The notes under the pieces are model-generated. The model ran no database searches and had not been told where the DNA came from. It saw only the letters and a program-made list of their open reading frames with translations. DNA of 23,631 nt from a virus. Position 1 is the first letter of the stretch, and the number at the start of each line of letters is the position of its first letter. Positions 1-5,226 of the stretch are shown here, one piece after another. Where the stretch lies: positions 1-23,631 of the IMG/VR virus record IMGVR_UViG_3300044614_002922; one strand, written 5' to 3'. The translations under genes were made by a program, and so were the position numbers.

Positions 1-40
1 GACTGCATTTCTAATTTAAACCGAATACGCTAATCCTCAA

Positions 41-115
41 GGGGATATAGCTTAATCTGGTTAAAGCACTTGTCTTATATACAAACGACTCTGGGTTCAA
101 ATCCCAGTATCCCTA
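41..115 (+). tRNA. tRNA-Ile, anticodon UAU
   Basis: A full cloverleaf can be folded by hand. The acceptor arms are GGGGATA (41-47) and TATCCCT (108-114), with a G-U first pair. The D stem is GCTT/AAGC (50-53, 64-67). The anticodon stem is 69-73/81-85 and the T stem CTGGG/CCCAG (91-95, 103-107) closes a TTCAAAT loop. The discriminator is A115 and CCA is not encoded. The 7-nt anticodon loop is CTTATAT, so the anticodon is UAU, which reads the Ile codon AUA. The outermost anticodon-stem pair is a C-A mismatch (69/85). Bacteria usually read AUA with a lysidine-modified CAU tRNA, so this gene would supplement or bypass that system for AUA-containing phage genes. Confidence 0.9.
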
Positions 116-123
116 CAGAAAGT

Positions 124-137
124 GGTATAATAAAGCT
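124..137 (+). promoter_or_regulatory. Leaderless promoter, extended -10 (TGGTATAAT)
   Basis: TG-G-TATAAT (hexamer 126-131) is followed by exactly 6 nt and then the ATG at 138. Transcription would start at or next to the A of the start codon, giving a leaderless mRNA. It lies just downstream of the tRNA. No convincing -35 is seen. Confidence 0.65.
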
Positions 138-305
138 ATGACAAATAATATTATTGAAACTAACCTAGGTGATTGCCCTATTTGCGAAGAAAGCAGATGG
201 GGAGTTAAGTTAAATTCAGATGGAATCGCTGCACCATTTTGCATACAATGTTCTGGAGACTATGCTGCAAAGCTAGCCTGGGAACAATCTGTTAATAACA
301 TATAA
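138..305 (+). CDS. Zinc-ribbon microprotein (55 aa), leaderless
   Basis: This 55-residue protein has two CxxC knuckles, CPIC at residues 13-16 and CIQC at 35-38, spaced as in a single zinc ribbon. I do not recognise a named family. There is no Shine-Dalgarno sequence; the ATG follows a TATAAT element by 6 nt, which fixes the start if the mRNA is leaderless. The next gene begins 20 nt downstream, so this is probably the first gene of a short operon with the DUF6065-like protein and the monooxygenase. A role in nucleic-acid binding or as a metal-stabilised adaptor is possible but is only inference. Confidence 0.7.
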   Translation: MTNNIIETNLGDCPICEESRWGVKLNSDGIAAPFCIQCSGDYAAKLAWEQSVNNI

Positions 306-325
306 TCTAGTCAACTAGGATATTT

Positions 326-1018
326 ATGTATAACTTTGATGTATATGAGATGCCTGGTAATTCTGCAACACTTGCTCCGCTATCAGCAAAAAGAGAATGG
401 GCAACAGATCTTCCATATCCACATGCATACAAATGTTTTCCGATAACCCTAGCTAATCAATTTGGCTGGGGTATATCTTTTCCAGATGACATAATGTTTA
501 GATGGAATGGCAAATACGATGCAACCTCAGATAATATAGAAGTTTTTTCTGGACACAAATGGGTAGACTTTAACAGAGGTTGGGGAATAGTAAGTTTTAA
601 TACTGGTCTTGTATTTAAAACATCTGAAAATTTTACAATGTTAGGATATCCAGTACCGAATGAGTTTATAGATGGATTTCAAGTTTTTACATCACTTATA
701 TCAACTTCATTTTTTCAAAAACCTTATCAGCTTGCAGGACAAATAACTAGAGCTAAGGAAATGATTACAATAAAAGCTGGAACCGCAATAGGTGCAATTA
801 TGCCAATGCCATTAGCAGACATAAATGAATCAACTGCTACAAAAAAACCATTTGCTGATTTAAATATGGATATGCACTCATTGGCAGAGTATAGCGCTGT
901 TGTTGGAGAAGCAAATAAAAATGGAGAGATTACTAATTTTTATAGAAATGGCGTTGACCATAAAAACAATAATTTAGGTAATCATGAAGTTAAGTCAATA
1001 AAGTTGTGGTATAAATAA
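326..1018 (+). CDS. DUF6065-like protein, paralogue A
   Basis: A 230-residue protein of unknown function. Residues 37-50 (CFPITLANQFGWGI), followed by an FxWNG motif near residue 58 and a GWGIVSF stretch, resemble the DUF6065 family as I remember it. The later part (a proline-containing segment, a loop, then IKAGTAIGAIMP) aligns by eye with equivalent segments of the proteins at 2496-3257 and 4321-5022, so the three appear to be divergent paralogues. The protein ends in LWYK; paralogue C has a similar WYK near its end. It follows the zinc-ribbon microprotein and is separated by one base from the monooxygenase gene, so the two are probably translated together. AGGAT about 5 nt before the ATG may be the ribosome binding site. 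The family assignment is from memory of sequence patterns and no search was run. Confidence 0.65.
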   Translation: MYNFDVYEMPGNSATLAPLSAKREWATDLPYPHAYKCFPITLANQFGWGISFPDDIMFRWNGKYDATSDNIEVFSGHKWVDFNRGWGIVSFNTGLVFKTSENFTMLGYPVPNEFIDGFQVFTSLISTSFFQKPYQLAGQITRAKEMITIKAGTAIGAIMPMPLADINESTATKKPFADLNMDMHSLAEYSAVVGEANKNGEITNFYRNGVDHKNNNLGNHEVKSIKLWYK

Positions 1019-1019
1019 A

Positions 1020-1844
1020 ATGCTAACTTTTCACTGGATGAATAGAAGAAATGAGCTTTTATCTCTTTCTTCAATTAAAAGAATGTACTCTCAAAAAGAA
1101 AAATTTGGGTACGAATCTATTTTACTTACAATGAAAGAGAGTCAGTCAGATACTTTTATAAAATGTGCAGCAACACTAGATCCTATGAAAAAGATTAAGT
1201 ATATGCTTGCCGTAAGACCATACTCCATAAGTGCTCAATATTGTGCACAAATGGTTGCAGCATTTAATGAAATTGCTCCAGGTAGACTTATGCTAAACAT
1301 AGTTTCAGGAGAAACAAGCGGAGAAAAAAAAGATCCAGATGCTTGCTATGAAGTAGAAACTGATATAACTACTCCTCAAGGAAGACTGGACTATGTTCCA
1401 ATATGGCTGGAAAAGTTTACAAACACCTACGCTATGGGTAAAAAGCCAACCATACTTGTTGGAACAAAGAATACTGACTTATTAAATGCTACAAAGCAAT
1501 ACACTGATATTAGCTTATGTATGATGGATGACTACTTGAGAGATCCTGATCAATACAGACTTAATTACAGCAGAAGAATGGTTAGTGCTCAGGTGATAAT
1601 AAGAGATACTGATGAAGAAGCTTTACGTATCATAAATGAGACATATACTGAAAAACCAAGAATTAAAGACTGGACTCTGTGGGGTTCAAGACAAACTGTA
1701 AAACAGAAAATTATTGACCTTGAAGATATGGGCATTACTGATGTCATGTTAAATAATGGAACTGATGTAATTCAACAGGATACAGATATTATTGATCAGC
1801 TAGTATATGAGATTATCTGCGAACAAAAAACTTCTTTATCTTAA
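1020..1844 (+). CDS. Luciferase-like flavin-dependent monooxygenase (SsuD-type), compact
   Basis: The 274-residue protein resembles the bacterial luciferase-like monooxygenase family, closest by eye to alkanesulfonate monooxygenase SsuD. Matching segments are AEKLGY-type KFGYESILL (28-36), the stretch around KIKYMLAVRPYSISAQ (58-73), PGRLMLNIVSGE (87-98) and a late GSRQTVKQKIIDLEDMGITD region (222-241) that normally ends the TIM barrel. Family members use reduced flavin and O2, usually supplied by a separate reductase. It is about 100 residues shorter than typical SsuD, mainly in the middle of the barrel. The segment matching the SsuD Cys54 region reads ESQSD here, without the Cys. It follows the DUF6065-like gene by one base. 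The substrate is unknown. Its 3' end overlaps the convergent microprotein gene by 32 bp. Confidence 0.8.
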   Translation: MLTFHWMNRRNELLSLSSIKRMYSQKEKFGYESILLTMKESQSDTFIKCAATLDPMKKIKYMLAVRPYSISAQYCAQMVAAFNEIAPGRLMLNIVSGETSGEKKDPDACYEVETDITTPQGRLDYVPIWLEKFTNTYAMGKKPTILVGTKNTDLLNATKQYTDISLCMMDDYLRDPDQYRLNYSRRMVSAQVIIRDTDEEALRIINETYTEKPRIKDWTLWGSRQTVKQKIIDLEDMGITDVMLNNGTDVIQQDTDIIDQLVYEIICEQKTSLS

Positions 1845-1968
1845 ATAATATATTTTCTATCTTTTTTTCCATACGACCACCAGGGCCTTCAACATATGAC
1901 GGTGGAGCAAAGCTAGGATTTAGCTGTTGATGTGCAAAAGGCCTTCTTGGTCCATGTTCAGGGGTCAT
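1813..1968 (-). CDS. Proline-rich, basic-tailed microprotein (51 aa), leaderless
   Basis: The proposed start is ATG at 1968, not an upstream in-frame start near 1995, because it lies exactly 6 nt after a minus-strand TATAAT (1980-1975). The upstream start would fall inside or before that promoter. The product is 51 residues: a Pro/Gly-rich N-terminal half (LNPSFAPPSYVEGPGG) followed by a Lys/Arg-rich, possibly amphipathic helical tail (residues 33-51). I do not recognise it. Its 3' end runs antisense into the last 32 bp of the monooxygenase gene. The matching promoter geometry is the main argument that it is real; the coding potential of such a short ORF is otherwise weak. Confidence 0.5.
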   Translation of the reverse strand: MTPEHGPRRPFAHQQLNPSFAPPSYVEGPGGRMEKKIENILFKIKKFFVRR

Positions 1969-1974
1969 ATTAAT

Positions 1975-1980
1975 ATTATA
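1975..1980 (-). promoter_or_regulatory. Leaderless -10 element (minus strand)
   Basis: The minus strand reads TATAAT, then 6 nt (attaat), then ATG at 1968. It is back to back with the plus-strand element at 1991-1996, so a divergent leaderless promoter pair occupies about 35 bp. Confidence 0.6.
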
Positions 1981-1990
1981 CACCTTATGA

Positions 1991-1996
1991 TACAAT
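1991..1996 (+). promoter_or_regulatory. Leaderless -10 element (TACAAT)
   Basis: TGA-TACAAT (hexamer 1991-1996, with an extended TG) is followed by 6 nt and the ATG at 2003. It would drive the three tiny membrane-protein genes. Confidence 0.55.
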
Positions 1997-2002
1997 AGAT
2001 TA

Positions 2003-2080
2003 ATGAGCTGGATTCAATTTGGTGTTATATTTGGACCAATAATAGTTTTGGTACTAGCATTTTGGAAAGATATTAAATGA
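2003..2080 (+). CDS. Tiny single-pass membrane protein (25 aa)
   Basis: A 25-residue ORF that is almost entirely one hydrophobic helix (about residues 4-20: IQFGVIFGPIIVLVLAF), ending in the charged WKDIK. It has a leaderless-type start 6 nt after a -10 element. Its stop overlaps the start of the next small gene (ATGA). The three consecutive overlapping tiny membrane-protein ORFs support each other as a real operon. Possible roles include lysis accessory or membrane-modifying peptides, but nothing in the sequence decides this. Confidence 0.5.
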   Translation: MSWIQFGVIFGPIIVLVLAFWKDIK

Positions 2081-2220
2081 AAAAAATATATGCGTTAATT
2101 GCGTTAACTGCGACAGCAGTCTTATCAGGTGTATACATGTCTAAGTTCTTAAATTGGGCGGGACAGATAGAAATCTTTGATTTCGACCTAGATGAAGACA
2201 TAGATCATGAAGAGATATAG
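2077..2220 (+). CDS. Small membrane protein with acidic tail (47 aa)
   Basis: The start overlaps the previous stop (ATGA at 2077-2080), indicating translational coupling. The protein has a short basic N-terminus (MKK) and one hydrophobic segment (about residues 4-20). The remaining region ends in a strongly acidic tail rich in Asp/Glu (FDFDLDEDIDHEE, 34-46). The N-terminus could instead be a signal peptide, which would release a mainly acidic peptide. I do not recognise the family. Confidence 0.5.
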   Translation: MKKIYALIALTATAVLSGVYMSKFLNWAGQIEIFDFDLDEDIDHEEI

Positions 2221-2290
2221 ATTACTTATATTAGTTCCATTGGTCGTATTTACTACATATGCTCTGGGTATACTTATACAGATTAAATAG
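2207..2290 (+). CDS. Tiny single-pass membrane protein (27 aa)
   Basis: It starts inside the previous gene (14-nt overlap, different frame). The N-terminus is basic (MKRYR) and is followed by one hydrophobic helix (about residues 6-25), ending QIK. A basic start followed by a transmembrane helix predicts an N-in orientation. It is the third member of the coupled set of tiny membrane-protein genes. Function unknown. Confidence 0.45.
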   Translation: MKRYRLLILVPLVVFTTYALGILIQIK

Positions 2291-2307
2291 CTCAATTTTC
2301 ATCTCCC

Positions 2308-2397
2308 GCCCTTTCCTGGGTCTTTGTATCGGAGATACCAAATATGACCCTTTAAGGGCTTAGAGACCCCGTAGAGGCCTTATATGACATATTCTAC
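2308..2397 (+). ncRNA. Candidate structured RNA: nested stems plus second hairpin
   Basis: The 205-bp gap after the tiny membrane-protein genes holds complementary arms nested in order: GCCCTT 2308-2313 with AAGGGC 2354-2359, GGGTC 2318-2322 with GACCC 2346-2350, and GTATC 2326-2330 with GATAC 2334-2338 around a GGA loop. A second hairpin follows: GTAGA 2371-2375 with TCTAC 2393-2397, containing ATAT/ATAT arms. No U-tract follows either element, so neither is a simple terminator. The rest of the gap (2400-2483) shows only GCAC-plus-T-run repeats. No RNA family is recognised and the orientation is uncertain. Confidence 0.4.
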
Positions 2398-2483
2398 AAA
2401 TTACTGCATGTGAGATATGGCTCTTCTTTCGACGGCGCACTTTTTTCGCACTTTTTGCACTATGCAGATCTAAATACATTTGC

Positions 2484-2489
2484 TATACT
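2484..2489 (+). promoter_or_regulatory. Leaderless -10 element (TATACT)
   Basis: TGC-TATACT (hexamer 2484-2489) is followed by 6 nt (gttgta) and the ATG at 2496. There is no Shine-Dalgarno sequence between them. The spacing matches the other leaderless starts in this window. Confidence 0.65.
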
Positions 2490-2495
2490 GTTGTA

Positions 2496-3257
2496 ATGAG
2501 TAATATTGAGTTTATATCTATGATGCCAGGGCTACAAGAAATACAGCAATGTAAGCCAAAGCCATCTAAACAGTTTGTTCCGCAATGGTTTAAAGATACC
2601 CCAAGCATGCTGGATCTAAACGATATGCCGTATGGCCCAGGATCGGCTCAAGTTGGTTCGATTAGCTTTCCTTCAGCATCTACTGTAAAAATTTGTCCAG
2701 CTTTTCCAGATTTCTTTTCTCAAGGCTACGTTCTTCCAATGTGGTGCGACACAGAACTAGGGTTTAACGATGAAACACAGGAATTCCTATGGAAGACCTC
2801 TAACGACTCATTTGCTTGGAGCATTCACACTAACAATCAGTTCTTAAAGTGGGCAGACGCAAGCTTGCATGGAGATAAGGCAAAGTTTGTATTTAAGGCC
2901 GAATGCCCTTGGAGAATCATTACACCTAAAGGCTGGTCTGTCTTACAGCTTCCAATGTTTTATCATTATAATAAAAACTTTTCAGTTCTTCCTGGGATTA
3001 TTGATACTGATATACATCATGAAATTAATCAGCAGGTTTTGTATCATGGAGGCAAGGACAAGATTACAATTAATCGAGGAGACCCCTTTGTTCACTATAT
3101 TCCTTTTGAAAGAAAGTCTAAACTGGGTCTTGAAATTAGAGAGTTAACTGATATTGATAGAAAACGTTTTCAAAAAAACGAAGTAAATATAGCTTCTAAA
3201 TTTGTTCCAAACGGCTTGTATAGAATGCTGCAAAGAGAACGAGATAAAAAGAAGTAG
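2496..3257 (+). CDS. DUF6065-like protein, paralogue B
   Basis: A 253-residue protein of unknown function and the longest of three related proteins in this window. The features shared with paralogue C (4321-5022) are FVPQWFK near residue 27 (VIPEWYK in C), KICPAFPDFFSQGYVLP at 65-81 (KTCSPFLDGFLTGYYIP in C), then an FLW/FSW motif. A second block follows: WSVLQLP, FSVLPGIIDTD (162-172), an N-containing loop, and ITINRGDPFVHYIP (190-203). The last block also matches paralogue A. This looks like one domain with conserved Cys, Gly-Tyr and Asp residues. I recall similar proteins in T4-like cyanophages without known function. It has a leaderless start and its own promoter. The C-terminal 45 residues are charged and likely helical. 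Its stop lies 5 bp from that of the convergent gene. Confidence 0.7.
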   Translation: MSNIEFISMMPGLQEIQQCKPKPSKQFVPQWFKDTPSMLDLNDMPYGPGSAQVGSISFPSASTVKICPAFPDFFSQGYVLPMWCDTELGFNDETQEFLWKTSNDSFAWSIHTNNQFLKWADASLHGDKAKFVFKAECPWRIITPKGWSVLQLPMFYHYNKNFSVLPGIIDTDIHHEINQQVLYHGGKDKITINRGDPFVHYIPFERKSKLGLEIRELTDIDRKRFQKNEVNIASKFVPNGLYRMLQRERDKKK

Positions 3258-3262
3258 TTACT

Positions 3263-3538
3263 TTATTTTTCAATAACCATAACTGAACAAGTAACGGTTG
3301 CATCTTCACCAATAGCCCAAAGTCGATCATCTTTATTTAAATCAATAGATAATGGCATTGCGTCATGCTCAAGTCTAATTCCGTAATTTGTAGAACTTAC
3401 GTCGCTATTTCCAATAACCATATGTTTATTAGCACTTGTGTTGGAAATTATTAATGTCGACTTTACGTTAATTTCGTCTTCAATTGTTATTTCAACAGGA
3501 GTTATGTTATTTAATGCGTAATTTCTAGTTCTTATCAT
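3263..3538 (-). CDS. Small beta-rich virion-like protein (91 aa), leaderless
   Basis: The protein is all-beta in character. Short alternating hydrophobic stretches (STLIISNTSANKHMVIGNSDVSS, NYGIRLEH, PLSIDLNKDDRLWAIGED, TVTCSVMVIEK) follow the pattern 'value, NTSAN, x-V-I-G, D-V-S, L-x-A-I' that I associate with small phage virion or fibre-associated proteins. It may coat or tip a virion structure; this is inference. The ATG at 3538 lies exactly 6 nt after a minus-strand TATAAT, so it is probably leaderless and monocistronic. It sits immediately downstream of the terminator that ends the lysozyme operon. Confidence 0.65.
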   Translation of the reverse strand: MIRTRNYALNNITPVEITIEDEINVKSTLIISNTSANKHMVIGNSDVSSTNYGIRLEHDAMPLSIDLNKDDRLWAIGEDATVTCSVMVIEK

Positions 3539-3544
3539 ATTCCT

Positions 3545-3550
3545 ATTATA
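3545..3550 (-). promoter_or_regulatory. Leaderless -10 element (minus strand TATAAT)
   Basis: The minus strand reads TATAAT, then 6 nt (aggaat), then ATG at 3538. It is located about 20 bp past the U-tract of the preceding terminator, so transcription of the small virion-like gene is insulated from the operon upstream. Confidence 0.65.
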
Positions 3551-3570
3551 CTAGAAGTTTGCCTTTAAAA

Positions 3571-3610
3571 GAAAAAATCCCAATCAGAGGCGGATCCGAT
3601 TGGGCTTTTC
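3571..3610 (-). terminator. Rho-independent terminator, possibly bidirectional
   Basis: The 7-bp arms CCCAATC (3579-3585) and GATTGGG (3598-3604) enclose a 12-nt loop that contains the palindrome GGATCC. On the minus strand the hairpin is followed by ATTTTTTC; on the plus strand by TTTTC. The minus-strand U-tract is better, and this is where the operon running from 5784 down to 3674 should end. The 60 bp between it and 3674 contain no gene that I can support. Confidence 0.75.
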
Positions 3611-3673
3611 TAGTGTATTGCTACACATTATATAGGGAAGCATTGCTGCCGTCACCTACACATCTTAATTGTA

Positions 3674-3973
3674 TTACACGTTATTTTCTAAGTCAACCAT
3701 TTCTTCAACAATTTTTTCAGATGGGGGGTAAGCAAGTATCCATCCATATGGGTCCTTACTAGTTTCAGGATTGTTTCCTAAATATGTTAAATATTCAGGC
3801 AGGTTAGTTATTTCAGCCAAAAGTACCATAAGGTCTACACACCTAGCGTGAGCTTTTTGATGAGATGTGTGACATTTATATTTGTCATCCACATTAGGGC
3901 AGACCTTTAAAATTTCCATAAGTCTAAATACAATCTTATGGGCAAAATCCATCTGTTCTTGGCTATAAGACAT
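3674..3973 (-). CDS. Small helical protein of unknown function (99 aa)
   Basis: A 99-residue protein, helical in its first 60 residues, with three Cys and three His clustered in the middle (C25, then KCHTSHQKAHARC, about 34-46), which could bind a metal. The C-terminal third is Pro/Tyr-containing (NPETSKDPYGWILAYPPSEK) and ends acidic. The start overlaps the stop of the upstream gene (TAATG). It is the last gene before the terminator. I do not recognise the family. Confidence 0.6.
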   Translation of the reverse strand: MSYSQEQMDFAHKIVFRLMEILKVCPNVDDKYKCHTSHQKAHARCVDLMVLLAEITNLPEYLTYLGNNPETSKDPYGWILAYPPSEKIVEEMVDLENNV

Positions 3974-4197
3974 TATTCTTTTTCCCCTGGGGTAAATGCT
4001 GGCTCAGGTCCAAGCAGGTATCCTTCTTGGTGGTATTCAATCATCCTTGTTGCCTTTTCAGTATCAAAATGATTTGCAATAAGTGTCATCATATCGTATA
4101 TGCGATGCAGCATGATGTAGTTAACCATAGGCAGGTTGTCTTCAATGCTTCCAGCCTCCCTAATTACTGCACCATCTGGTAGTTTTGATTCATCCAT
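3973..4197 (-). CDS. Small protein of unknown function (74 aa)
   Basis: A 74-residue, mildly acidic protein with a helical middle (residues 22-55, MVNYIMLHRIYDMMTLIANHF...), ending PEPAFTPGEKE. It lies in a chain of overlapping genes: its first 8 nt overlap the end of the 44-residue ORF upstream and its stop overlaps the next ATG. GGAGG lies about 11 nt before the start, inside the upstream ORF. No family recognised. Confidence 0.6.
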   Translation of the reverse strand: MDESKLPDGAVIREAGSIEDNLPMVNYIMLHRIYDMMTLIANHFDTEKATRMIEYHQEGYLLGPEPAFTPGEKE

Positions 4198-4324
4198 TTT
4201 TATTTATTCCTCCGTCAGTGTTAGGAAAGATTACAGGCATCTTCCATTCGTATGTTTCAAATCCAGCAGATTCGTATTGAATCTCTTCAGATTCCTTTAT
4301 TGTATCTCCATCTTTATTTATCAA
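4190..4324 (-). CDS. Acidic microprotein (44 aa), TTG start
   Basis: This ORF fills what would otherwise be a 120-bp gap in an operon with no other gaps. The proposed TTG start at 4324 overlaps the stop of the DUF6065-like gene by 4 nt and has AAAGGA about 7 nt upstream. The product (beginning INKDGDTIKESEEIQYESAG) is acidic at the N-terminus and contains YEWKMPVIFPN. Its stop overlaps the ATG of the next gene by 8 nt. The overlaps at both ends and the ribosome binding site support it. The TTG start and short length keep confidence moderate. Confidence 0.55.
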   Translation of the reverse strand: MINKDGDTIKESEEIQYESAGFETYEWKMPVIFPNTDGGINKNG

Positions 4325-5022
4325 TTATATTCCTTTCTTTGCCAAAAAGTTTTCTTATACCAACCCATGATATATTTTACAGATTTGTTCTCAGCTATTT
4401 TTGCTTCTTTTAACAGTGAAGGCATATCTACTAATTCCCACTTCTCTGTTTTAATTGGAATAATTTGAGCTATTGGTGTTCCAGCAGGAATAATTCCCTC
4501 AAATCCCATTTGAAGGAAAAACGGCAGCTTGCCACCATTCATAGCGTAGTTAGCGTCAACAACTCCAGACATAGTTCTAAATGGAAGATCATCTCTATTC
4601 AAAGGGTGGGTTATTAATATGCTATAACCGTCTTCAACTTTAAGCACCTGCTTAGTAAGCCAAGAAAAATGATTGGAGTGATACCCCATTGGAATTGGAA
4701 GTCCAGGAAACATTGATTCTTCTCTTTCAACTACAAAAGTTGATGTGTAAGCGTCATTGTCAAAAAAGTTCCAAGAAAATCTAGGGCCAAGAGGTGTCTG
4801 CTCAACTAGAATATCAACTGGCGTTGGGATATAGTATCCAGTAAGAAACCCATCTAAAAATGGGGAACAAGTTTTTACTGTCATTGTTCTAGGACTTAAA
4901 CTTAACTTATTGTTTGTAAATTTTTCTATTTTTTTATACCACTCAGGTATCACATTTTTTAAATAGCCTATAGGTTCAAATACTGGATGATACACAGCAT
5001 AATATAGTTTTTTAGATTTCAT
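4321..5022 (-). CDS. DUF6065-like protein, paralogue C
   Basis: About 233 residues from the ATG at 5022; an in-frame TTG at 5028 would add two. It has the same block order as paralogue B: VIPEWYKKI, then TVKTCSPFLDGFLTGYYIPTPVD, FSWNF, and later YSILITHP, FRTMSGVVDANYAMNGG and IIPAGTPIAQIIPIK. The C-terminus has GWYKKTFW, recalling the WYK end of paralogue A. Function unknown; the Gly-Thr-Pro-Ile/Ile-Ile-Pro end of the core suggests a beta-sandwich or barrel. It sits between the small Cys-containing protein and the TTG-start microprotein with overlaps on both sides, so it is expressed from the lysozyme operon promoter. Confidence 0.7.
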   Translation of the reverse strand: MKSKKLYYAVYHPVFEPIGYLKNVIPEWYKKIEKFTNNKLSLSPRTMTVKTCSPFLDGFLTGYYIPTPVDILVEQTPLGPRFSWNFFDNDAYTSTFVVEREESMFPGLPIPMGYHSNHFSWLTKQVLKVEDGYSILITHPLNRDDLPFRTMSGVVDANYAMNGGKLPFFLQMGFEGIIPAGTPIAQIIPIKTEKWELVDMPSLLKEAKIAENKSVKYIMGWYKKTFWQRKEYN

Positions 5023-5221
5023 TATCAACCATTTTTTTTAAATTAGCATACATCTCAAGCCCTATATTCTTTTTGTAGTTGCACGACAAACAGTATAGAA
5101 ATATGTTGTCTTCAGAATCTTGATTAGGATAAAGAGAGCCCTGATCCATTGGGCATAAAAGCTCTGGAACAAGGCCCTCTTTTGATAAAGAGAGATACTT
5201 TGATACATATTGTATCTTCAT
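5012..5221 (-). CDS. Small Cys-containing, zinc-ribbon-like protein (69 aa)
   Basis: A 69-residue protein with C23 (LLCPMDQG) and a CLSC knuckle at 44-47, followed by a basic-aromatic stretch (NYKKNIGLEMYANLKKM). The layout resembles a zinc ribbon in which one Cys of the first knuckle is replaced (CPMD). It starts 5 nt after the lysozyme stop, with AGGAT as a probable ribosome binding site, and overlaps the next gene by about 11-17 nt. Possible roles are nucleic-acid or protein binding; no family is recognised. Confidence 0.6.
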   Translation of the reverse strand: MKIQYVSKYLSLSKEGLVPELLCPMDQGSLYPNQDSEDNIFLYCLSCNYKKNIGLEMYANLKKMVDNEI

Positions 5222-5226
5222 CTATC

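Noticed and set aside
2437-2460. GCAC plus T-run repeats as a terminator
   Set aside because: No stable stem precedes either T-run, so this is noted only as a short imperfect repeat.
3559-3762. Plus-strand ORF spanning the terminator
   Set aside because: It contains the terminator hairpin and overlaps the end of the minus-strand 99-residue gene; no ribosome binding site or family is seen.
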